A stretch of 64,000 nt of DNA, from assembly GCA_032622095.1 (NCBI GenBank), contig CP136067.1:82734705-82798704 (forward strand), in the 5' to 3' direction. This stretch comes from Siphonodentalium dalli. Lineage: Eukaryota > Mollusca > Scaphopoda > Gadilida > Siphonodentaliidae. Below the pieces are notes generated by a model, which saw only the letters and a program-made list of their open reading frames with translations, was not told the origin of the DNA and made no database searches. Below are positions 13,401 to 25,400 of the stretch, in pieces (position 1 is the first letter of the stretch; each line of letters opens with the position of its first letter). The position numbers and the translations under genes were made by a program.

Positions 13401-16400
13401 CGTTCAGCTGTCTAAACAAATATGTGACATAAATATCTATTCACGTGGTTACCGGGCGATGTCTTTTTAGTTAATGTGAAATCCGAGAGCTACACAGTTT
13501 CCTGGACAGTACACAACACGTTCGTGATTAGAAATGATTTCCGGCCGGTTACGGTTCTGTGCAAATAAACAACACATTGTGTGACATACGAATCAATGGT
13601 AATGGTGAAACGTAAACCGCCTCTACATGCATATATTATGCATATGGACGTTTACAATAAATAGCTAAGTCCAGTGGCATTTTGAAGCCAATGCTTTTGT
13701 TACATCCCAGTCCGGTCCAGAGGATCAAACTATGTCGACAAATACATATATCTATTACATATATCTTTAAATTTTACTAGACTGTTAATTAAATTTGAAG
13801 TTTATTTAAGAAATGGATGCTGATTTGCTTGCGTCCCATAGAGTATGGATGCAAGCTCGTCTGACGTTTTGTGTGGAACGCTACATAAAACATGTCAGAC
13901 CAACATGCACCATTATACTCTTATATATGGAACGCAACGAAATCAACGTCAATTAATTATGTTTACACTCAACCGAGTCAACTGGCAGATTAAAAGAGTT
14001 TTAAGCGCCCATTTCCACCGTTATTATCGTGGCTCGGTGCAAGTTGCGTCTACACAAAAATGGATGCAGGTTGGTGTCAACACGCGATGTCGTGTGACGC
14101 AATTTCGACCAACCAACGTCCTGCATTCATGTTCCACAACGCGAATACATGTGTGAGTGTAGATATTGCAAACAAAATCTCACAAAAGTGTTAAAGTTAA
14201 ATGCAGTTGTTAATTAAACAGGGAATCAATCAATCAATCGAACTCTAGAAACTTCCCACACCGCAAACTCTAGAAACTGTTAACTTCGCCCCGTCTCGAT
14301 GGATTCGCTCTGTTTTCTATGGGGTTCACACGCGGCAGGTCAATATTACGAGTAACATAAATATACCACCAGTAGCACAATAATGTCAAGATAATGTTAC
14401 TGTAATTTGGAAGGATGCATAAAATGGAATATATTGTAATATACAATTCACACACTTGACTTGACTTGAAATGCCACAAAAATACTTATTCAAGTAAGAA
14501 CAAAATTGAATCAATGGGGTCCCAACTGTTAAAGCAAGACGCAAAATGTTCCTTATTAGCCTATACCTCACATGCTTCTCCTGCGCGAAGAGGTGTATAA
14601 AGCCCTGTGTCGATATTTCATGTAATTATATACTATTTTATGCATCCTTCCAAATTACAGATACATTTTCTTGACATTATTTCGGCCAATTTGGCCGGTT
14701 ACTTCATGTCTGTTTTTCATCTGACGTGTGTGTCGGAATAATGATGTGGAGGATTTATGTAAATGTTAGCCCAAACTACATTTCCAAGTAACGATGGTTT
14801 TGTTGTTTATTTTGAGGAATAATACCGCGTCAGATGAATTCAGCCCAAATATGTTAACAGTTGTCGTGTAAAACATTCGGCAGTAGGTTAGCGTTATTTA
14901 GTATTTGTGGATGTCCTTTAACATGGGGAAAATAGACAACTGCGCTTGAACGAGCATGTGAATTTGTCGTTTTTAATGTATAGCAACTTTATAATCAATA
15001 ACAGAGGCATTCTCTGTCAAATAAGGTCGCTCTATTTACGATACCAATTGGGGAAATTTGTAAATTAAATTACGCGTAAATCAGCGTAAACGTATACCTG
15101 CTGCAAATAGAAAAGGTGCCGGAATCGGCGTACTCGCCCAGGGCTAACTCGCCCCAATCGACGCGTGCCAACTCGGAATAAAAGGCCAACTCGGAATAAA
15201 AGATGTATACGGGGTGGTATATGGCGTTTGGTCCGTTGTTTCTCAATGAATATTATTGAAATTTGGTGTATATGTCCGGGCTGGGACATGGAATACAACA
15301 ACGTTTGAATTGTTTTTAAATTTACAAATTTGTTTATTTTATTCATTTTTTTTTCGTTCTGAAACACACTATAAAATGTATATAATATAATAACGAACAC
15401 GAGACATACATAATTTATAAACTGTTAACAAAAGAAATCAAATTCAATACACGACAAAGATGACTCAGTGGAGTTTATAAAGTGAACATAAAAACATTGA
15501 GGTAAGAATCTTTTTAGGGAATGCAACTTTATTTAATGATAATAAACACATAAATTAAAATAACAAACATGAGACATACATGATTTATAAACTGTTAACA
15601 AAAGATATCAAACTCAATACATGACAATGATGACTCAGTGAAGTTTATAAAGTGAACATAAAAATATTAAGGTAAGAATCTTTTTAAGCATTACTAAACC
15701 GTTTAGCACAGTCCAATTCACTCATCCGATCATCACCAAACTTCATATTTATCTTGATATTGATCTATCAGATGAGAGCTATCAAATATTTTTTTAATTT
15801 TATAGGAAAAAATGGTCGCCAGCGGCCATATTGCATTTACGTTATATGTTATCGCGTCATGTCGATATCTAGTATTACTTAGAAATTTCATCTTTCCAGA
15901 TTCATAATTGCTCCATTGACTGTAACAGATGGAATTATTCCCCTCTTCGGATAGAGTGTCACTGAAACTTTATTTTGTCAGACTGTCTGTATAGTCAATG
16001 ATTATATATGGCAATAATCTGTAATAAGATGTAGCACTATTTTATTTTATATTTACATGCAGTGCTGTTTTTATACAACAATTCTAATCCCCCCTAGATC
16101 ATCATGTGATCGACCATACATCGCGCGAGGACCTGGTTGAATTAAGGGGGGTTTTATGGATAACTTCTGTCCTCAAGCTAGATTATACTTATGACATTTA
16201 ATGGCATGTTTCTAACTTGTAGGGTTAGATATGCTTGAGACACCGCCACTCTTCAATTCACACCAAGTTCTCAGCTGTCATATTCGGATATTAGAACCCA
16301 TAGCCATGATATATGGTTTATTTTGTGTATACTAGTAATATTGTTATTTTCAGTACCTTTATATACCAGTACTGTGTATAACAATGCATATAAATTAATC

Positions 16401-19400
16401 CATGTATACATGTATATTGATTCAACGGATTCAGTGGTTTTGTCCATCAGTCTATCAAATTTGCGGGGAAAACATGGCCACAAGCAGTACACCCTGCTAA
16501 ATTTCGAATTTGAATCAATTGGCGCACCATGCAGCCAGCTTTTATTGGAGAACTTTTTCTCATGTGGATAGTTTGGGTCACCGCTAGATGTGAGCCATGT
16601 TTTGTTCTCAAGCTGTCCTTGTGAAGACATCACTGCTAGCGGTGATCTTGAATTTTACTATTTTTATGGCTAAATAATTTGGTTGATCCTACAGACGACA
16701 CCCCTTGTCCGATCGTCACCAGATTCCGCAATGATCTTCTGGATAACCAGGGTGAGAGTAATCTAATTTTCCCGAATGTCGTTAAAAAACGTTACCACAG
16801 GCAGCAATTTGGTATCTTACTGTTTGATCCTCTTTTGCATGACTGAACTGTACAGACATATCCCTCATCTGATAGTCACCACACTTTATATTGATCTTCG
16901 GGCTGACAACTAGATGGGAGCTATCGAATGCTTTGAATTTTTTTGGAAAACATTGTCGCCAGCAGTCATCTTCTATTTTGGTTTTTATATACATGTATAT
17001 CTCTTCATTCGGATAGCCAGTATTACGTAGGTACTTCAACTTTCCGCATTCCTGTCATCATTTGAAATATAAAAATTTACCTGATACATGCACCCTTCAA
17101 AATTTGTTTCGTCGTATCTATTTTAATGACCCGTATGGTAATATTGATACAGATATATTTGTCAAACATTTCTTTGTACAATATACAGGTATTTAGTTTG
17201 TAACTAAATCTAGAAATATATAATAGTAGCTGGTGGACCCTACTTCGTCCGGGATGTTCCCCTCTGATTTTCGGAGAATTGCGCGATTTAACCTTGAATT
17301 GACCATTTTAAAGGTGAACGTCATGTCGGGTCACGATTTGACCCGTCCAAAACACTCCCCGGACAAAAGTCACGACAAAAGTACCCGTCGAAATCCGCCC
17401 GGCTTTACCCGATTTGACCTTGAATTGACAATTTTGAATGTCAAGATCAGGTCATGGTCATGATTTGACCCACCCGAAACACTCCTGGGACAAAAGTAAC
17501 AGTAGGTATTATATTTCGTTGAAATACTTCCGTTTTACCAGATTTGACCTTGAATTGATCTTTTTGAATGTCAAAGTCAGGTCGGGATCAAGATTTGACC
17601 CGTCCAAAATACTCCCTGGAAATAATATCCCCTAGGTATCAAATTTCGTCAAATCTGTCCGGCAGTTTTCCCGGCCATAGCTAACAGACAAACAGACAGA
17701 CAAATGTCCAAAATATATATTAAACTAGCTGATGTACTCGACTTCGTTCGGGCTATTTAGGGATTTTTGTTGTGATCGCCTCCATCTGGACAGTACCCAG
17801 TATATACAGCGTCTGGCCAAACTATTGTTCAATTGGTCCAGAAACATGCCTATATCAGCACGTTCGAGAACATGGTCCCACGTGAAATTGGACCCGTCCA
17901 TATTGCTCCCGGGATCGAAGTAGTCCTACACACAAAATTTTAGTCGGATCGGTCAAGGTCCAGAAACATGCCTGTGAGCGAGGTCAAGTTGACACGTTAA
18001 ATACAAAATCCGAGTCGGATCAGTCGAGCAGTGTTAGAGTCTATAACACATACACACATGCATTCATGCATACACACATACATACAGACAGGTGTTCCAA
18101 AATGTATAATCGATAGCTACAACAATTCTATGGTAGATATAGTTCACGGCCGACCTGATGCATGCATCTTAGTTTTCTTGTTATTTCGGCCAATTTGGCC
18201 GGTTACTTCATGTGAGTTTTTCATCTGACGTGTGTGTCGGAATAATGATATGGAGGATTTATGTAAATGTTAGCCCAAACTACATTTCCAAGTAACGATG
18301 GTTTTGTTGTTTATTTTGAGGAATAATACCGCGTCAGATGAATTCAGCCCAAATATGTTAACAGTTGTCGTGTAAAACATTCGGCAGTAAGTTAGCGTTA
18401 TTTAGTATTTGTGGATGTCCTTTAACATGGGGAAAATAGACTACTGCGCTTGAACGAGCATGTGAATTGTCGTTTTTAATGTATAGCAACTTTATAATCA
18501 ATAACAGAGGCATTCTCTGTCAAATAAGGTCGCTCTATTTACGATACCAATTGGGGAACTTTGTAAATTAAATTACGCGTAAACTTAACCTGCTGCAAAT
18601 AGAAAAGGTGTCGGAATTGGCGTACTCGCCCCATGGGCTAACTCGCCCAATCGGCGCGTGCCAACTCGGAATAAAAGGCCAACTCGGAATAAAAGATGCA
18701 TACGGGGTGTTATATGGCGTTTGGTCCGTTGTTTCTCAATGAATATTATTGAAATTTGGTGTATATGTCCGGGCTGGGACATGGAATACAACAACGTTTG
18801 AATTGTTTTTAAATTTACAAATTTGTTGATTTTATTCATTTTGTTTTCGTTCTGAAACACACTATAAAGTGTATATAATATAATAACGAACACGAGACAT
18901 ACATAATTTATGAACTGTTAACAAAAGATATCAAATTCAATACATGACAAAGATGACTCAGTGGAGTTTATAAAGTGAACATAAAAACATTGAGGTAAGA
19001 ATCTTTTTAATGAATTCAACTTTATTTAATGATAATAAACACATAAATTAAAATAACAAACATGAGACATACATGATTTATAAACTGTTAACAACAGATA
19101 TCAAACTCAATACATGACAATGATGACTCAGTGAAGTTTATAAAGTGAACATAAAAATATTAAGGTAAAAATCTTTTTAAGCATTACTAAACCGTTTAGC
19201 ACAGTCCACTTCACTCATCCGATCATCACTAAACTTCATATTTATCTTGATATTGATCTATCAGATGAGAGCTATCAAATATTTTTTTAATTTTATAGGA
19301 AAAAATGGTCGCCAGCGGCCATATTGCATTTACGTTATATGTTATCGCGTCATGTCGATATCTAGTATTACTTAGAAATTTCACCTTTCCAGATTCATAA

Positions 19401-22400
19401 TTGCTCCATTGACTGTAACAGATGGAATTATTCCCCTCTTCGGATAGAGTGTCACTGAAACTTTATTTTGTCAGACTGTCTGTATAGTCACTGATTATAT
19501 ATGGCAATAATCTGTAATAAGATGTAGCACTATTTTATTTTATATTTACATGCAGTGCTGTTTTTATACAACAATTCTACCCCCCCTAGATCATCATGTG
19601 ATCGACCATACATCGCGCGAGGACCTGGTTGAATTAAGGGGTTTTTTTATGGATAACTTCTGTCCTCAAGCTAGATTATACTTATGACATTTAATGGCAT
19701 GTTTCTAACATGGAGGGTTAGATATGCGTGAGACACCACCACTCTTCAGTTCACACCAAGTTATCAGCTGTCATATTCGGATATTAGAACCCATAGCCAT
19801 GATATATGGTTTATTTTGTGTATACTAGTAATATTGTTATTTTCAGTACCTTTATATACCAGTACTGTGTATAACAATGCATATACATTAATCCATGTAT
19901 ACATGTATATTGATTCAACGGATTCAGTGGTTTTGTCCATCAGTCTATCAAATTTGCGGGGAAATCATGGCCACAAGCAGTACACCCTGTTAAATTTCGA
20001 ATTTGAATCAATTGGCGCACCCTGCAGCCAGCTTTTATTGGAGAACTTTTTCTCATGTGGATAGTTTGGGTCACCGCTAGATGTGAGCCATGTTTTGTTC
20101 TCAAGCTGTCCTTGTGAAGACATCACTGCCAGCGGTGATCTTGAATTTTACTATTTTTATGGCTAAATAATTTGGTTGATCCTACAGACGACACCCCTTG
20201 TCCGATCGTCACCAGATTCCACAATGTAATGATCTTCTGGATAACCAGGGGGAGAGTAATCTAATTTTCCCGAATTTCGTTAAAAAACATTACCACAGGC
20301 AGCAATTTGGTATCTTACTGTTTGATCCTCTTTTGCGTGACTGAATTGTTTAGCAACTGTACAGTCATATCCCTCATCTGATAGTCACCACACTTTATAT
20401 TGATCTTCGGGCTGACAACTAGATGGGAGCTATCGAATGCTTTGAATTTTTTTGGAAAACATTGTCGCCAGCAGTCATCTTCTATTTTGGTTTTTATATA
20501 CATGTATTTATCCCACAGGGTTAGAGTGAAAGACAACAACTGGAATGCGTTTTATAGCTACCTGTTTAGAAAATCATAATTATTTACAGGAAGCCGATAC
20601 AATAAATGTAGTAGTAACCAATACAAACATGTGGGTGACAATTTTTGAGGCACAATAACCGCCTATACAGATGTAGGCCAAAGGGGGAGACATCTATCGA
20701 ATGCGTATGTCCCAAAACAAAAAACAGGGAGGGATGGAGGGTTGTCAACACAAGCGACTGTCTTCGGCAAAGAAATTATTGGAAAGAATGTTTAACGCAG
20801 TATAACTGCGCGCATCCCCCGGCCAAAGATATAGTTCCTATGATTCTGCTCTTCAAATTATCCCCATTCGCTAACTAAATAGCAATACTGCCAAAATACT
20901 TGTACTTTATAATTATGTTTTATTTTCGTCTAAGTACTTCGCAATATCAGTGTATAGCTTACTTATCTGAAATGTCATGCGGTATGATGTAGTGATCTAT
21001 ACGAGTGAAAGATCTCGTGATCAAACATGATTATGTTTGTACCCAAATTTTGGTTAAGTTTACGCATCTATAACCCTGTGCGATAAAGTACGTCGTTTTG
21101 TACGACTATGTTATCTCTTCATTCGGATAGCCAGTATTACGTAGGTACTTCAACTTTCCGCATTCCTGTCATCATTTGAAATATAAAAAATTACCTGATA
21201 CCATGCACCCTTCAAAATTTGTTTCGTCGTATCTATTTTAATGACCCGTATGGTAATATTGATACAGATATATTTGTCAAACATTTCTTTGTACAATATA
21301 CAGGTATTTAGTTTGTAACTAAATCTAGAAATATATAATAGTAGCTGGTGGACCCTACTTCGTCCGGGATGTTCCCCTCTGATTTTCGGAGAATTGCGCG
21401 ATTTAACCTTGAATTGACCATTTTAAAGGTGAACGTCATGTCGGGTCACGATTTGACCCGCCCAAAACACTCCCCGGACAAAAGTCACGACAAAAGTACC
21501 CGTCGAAATCCGCCCGGCTTTACCCGATTTGACAATTTTGAATGTCAAGATCAGGTCAGGGTCATGATTTGACCCACCCGAAACACTCCTGGGACAAAAG
21601 TAGCAGTAGGTATTATATTTCGTTGAAATACTTCGTTTTACCAGATTTGACCTTGAATTGATCTTTTTGAATGTCAAAGTCAGGTCGGGATCAAGATTTG
21701 ACCCGTCCAAATAGTCCAGAAACATGCCTACATCAGCACGTTCGAGAACATGGTCCCACGTGAAATTGGACCCGTCAATATTGCTCCCGGGATCGAAGTA
21801 GTCCTACACACAAATTTTTAGTCGGATCGGTCAAGGTCCAGAAACATGCCTATGAGCGAGGTCAAGTTGACACGTTAAATACCAAATCCGAGTCGGATCA
21901 GTCGAGCAGTGTTAGAGTCTATAACACATACACACATGCATTCATGCATACACACATACATGTACATACAGACAGGTGTTCCAAAATGTATAATCGATAG
22001 CTACAACAATTCTATGGTAGATATAGTTCACGGCCGACCTGATGCATGCATCTTAGTTTTCTTGTTATTATTACGCCACCGTAGTGTGGTGTTTCTAGCT
22101 TTTGGTTTTTTGATATCGCATGGTCGATCGATAATTCACTGGGTGATTGTACATTCGGCAAACCTCGTCAGATTCCGTCACCGTTTCATCGTACCGATAA
22201 TTACGAGAGTACAACTAAGATTGGCACATGTGTTTACGTCACCGGTGTAATTGTGGGGACATGCTTCTATTATGAAGGTTTGCTATCCCGAAGGTCCGCT
22301 ATTCCGAAGGTTCTCTATTCCGAAGGTTTTTGTTATTTTTAGGTTAATTCTATATTTTAAAGTATTGAGACTAATTTGAGAGGGTTCATTTTCACAAAGA

Positions 22401-25400
22401 TTCTTTATATGGAGTGTGCGCTCACATCCGAACTGATCATGCGCGCACACCGATACAGATACAGGAGGAAATAACTTAACTTAGAACATTAAATGTGATT
22501 TTGTTTTGTTTTCGCTGGTTTTCTTGAGATTTTATGTCATTACGTGGGCCCATACCTTTGAATTCTTGGCATATACTATGAATGTTGTGGTATATATGGA
22601 CCCTCCCGCATTGGGACATGACATAGGTTCAGTTGACTTAAGTGGTGTTCTGTGTGTGCTCCAATTTGGAGTTCAATATTTTAAGGGCCAAGTTTAGAAT
22701 TTTATGGGTCCATACCTTTGAACTCTGGGCATATAATATGAATATTGGGGGGCATGTCTCTATTCCGAAGGTTCACTATCCCGAAGGTCCACTATTCCGA
22801 AATTTCTCTGAATGTTCGCTATTCCGAAGATTCACCAATCCGAAGGTTCGTTATTCCGAAGGTTCTGTGTTCCAAAGATTTTTTTTATTTTAAGGTTAAT
22901 TCTATATTCTAAAGTAACGAGAGGGTTCATTATCACGAAGATTCTTTTTATGAAGGAAATAACGTAAAACATTAAATGTGATTTTGTTTTGTTTTCGAGG
23001 GTTTTCTTGAGTTTAATGTCATTACATATGACCTTATTTCTCATTACATATTCACGCCAAGGAGCCCACACAATTGCTATGTTACGATGCGATTTAATGT
23101 GATTATGTGTGACCTAATATCTCAATAATCTGAGGCAAGAGTACGCCTGCTAAAGGCGAATTATAACAGTTGGGGGTATAACGCTCAATAAATACTGAAG
23201 GCTATAACAAACTGCGCAGTAGAATATCGCTGAATGGACGAGTATGAGATGAGCCTAAATGCAATTTTTTATAGTATATACGGTTTTAATAACAATTTAT
23301 GCCATAAAATTTGAATAAACTACTATAATTCATCACCATTTGAAAGGCAGAATACTTCTATCTCCTAGTTTGAAACACCTTCAAAATACCGCGTCGTATA
23401 TCTAGCAATTAGCAACCAACATGTCCTCCTCGGCTTTCCATAGAATTCAACGTAATTTGATACTTATGGGTATTTGTGTCCGGGAAGTGTTTTGAACGGG
23501 TCAAATCGTGACCCCGACCTGACCTTGACCATTAAAACGGTCAATGCAAGGTCAATTTGGGTAAAACGGACAAATTTCGGCGAAATTTGATACCTAGGGA
23601 TACTTTGGTCCGAGGAGAGTTTTGAACGGGTCAAATCGTGACCTCGGCCTGACCTTGACCTTCAATATGGCCAATCAAAGGTCAACTCGGATAAAACGGA
23701 TAGATTTCGACGAAATTTGATACCTATGGGTACTTTTGTCGGGGGGGGGGGGTGTTTTGGACGGGTCAAATCATGACTCTGACCTTACCTTGACCTTCAA
23801 AATTGTTAATTAAAGGTCAAGTTGGGTAAAACGGACGGATTTCGACGAAATTTGATACCTATGGGTAGTTTTCTACGGGTGGGGGTGTTTTGGACTGGAC
23901 AAATCATGACCCTGACCTGACCTTGACTTTCGAAATAGTCAATTGAAGGTCAAATCGCACCTTTCACCGGAAAGCAGATTGGAAACAGCCCGGGTGAAGT
24001 CGGGCCTATCAGCTTGTGTAATAAAGAAGACAGTTTGATGAAAGTAATGTATGCCACGAGAAACGGGAAAACTTGAAATATGGAAGTACGCAAATTTCCC
24101 GCATAAAATTTGAAAGCTAGTTTATAGAATAATTGTATTATTATTTATATTTATGGCTAATAATACGATCTTGGTGGCGTTACCATTTCTGACTATGGTT
24201 TTCTTGTTATACTGATGGTATATGTTACCCGTAATATTGACCTGCTGCGCGTGAACCCCATTTAAAGCAGCGAATCCATCGATACGGGGCGAATTTAACA
24301 GTGTCTAGAGTTCGATAGACTCTATTTAACAACTGCATTTAACACTTTTGTTTGCGAATAAACATCAAATTTAATTAACAGTCTAGTAATTTTAAAGATA
24401 ATAAAGGTAATAAATATAGAACAATCTTCGTGTTTGTTTTTATAAATGACTATAGCACTTGATAGCCGGCGGAGTTATACCATGCACTCGTGGCGTGCCG
24501 GCAGTCGTTGTATAACCCTGCCGCTATAAGCATTCACAAAAACAAACACCAAAAAAACGTTTATTATAATAGCACCATTATTCTGGTTACCGACCAATTG
24601 ATGGTGCCCATCAATAGCACGTATTTATTATACCACATAACTTCATACCATTCGAATGTGTTTCCGTCACGGAAAATAACTATGTTTCTTAATTTGGGCA
24701 ATTAATAATTAATATGCTGTAAATGTTATGGCCACTATCAGCTAATTAGGGTTCATTTATCATAGAACTCATTGGTCAATAATAAGGGCGAGCCGGAAAT
24801 CTATGACAGCTGTATCTATTCAGGTCAGATATTTGTGTCTGTGTGTAGTCAGACCGTTTATCCCTTTGTTTACTAAATTCATATTGACGAGTAGTTCCCA
24901 TATAAAATGTTCAGATAATAATCATATGACCGTATATCTTACTATATGAACATCTCCCACCAATGAATAAGACTCCTTCTGCACTTGTATTAGCAATTCT
25001 ACAGTCTGTCGTGTGCGGATTTTTCCTAAACACCAATCCAAATGAATAATAGAACATTCCAATATATAGCTTTTATAACTGGGTGGAAGAATACATTTAG
25101 CAAAGAAAGGGTTAAAACCGATAAGGTTACTATTTTTGTACGTAGTTAGCTGGTACATGATCGACTCCATTTCACTCGAAGGGATTGCGACCTCATTCTG
25201 GGCGATTAGTTTCGTGTTTTCGGCGATAGCCGGTTTCTGCGTACCATGAAGTAGTTTCTAGATGAAATGAACACTTTAGGTGGTCTATCCTACATGTACA
25301 TGTGCCAATAAAACTGGCAACATCGTGATATGATACCGATCCTAAAACGACGCAAGGCCCCAAACAGACACTACATAAGAACAGCTTTAAATATATATTC

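Larger units (their letters stand above)
18181..22069 (+). repeat. Large tandem duplication, copy 2 (3.9 kb)
   Basis: It repeats 14677-18180. Landmarks match in order: the gatcatcatgtgatcgacca palindrome (16097/19588), tagatgggagctatcgaatg (16910/20419) and gtcgagcagtgttagagtct (18022/21900). The differences are a ~604-bp extra segment (about 20508-21111) and loss of about 227 bp corresponding to 17609-17835. Confidence 0.92.

Noticed and set aside
13845-14156. 103-codon + strand ORF
   Set aside because: It lies in a 357-bp insert within a repeat arm, with no family resemblance.
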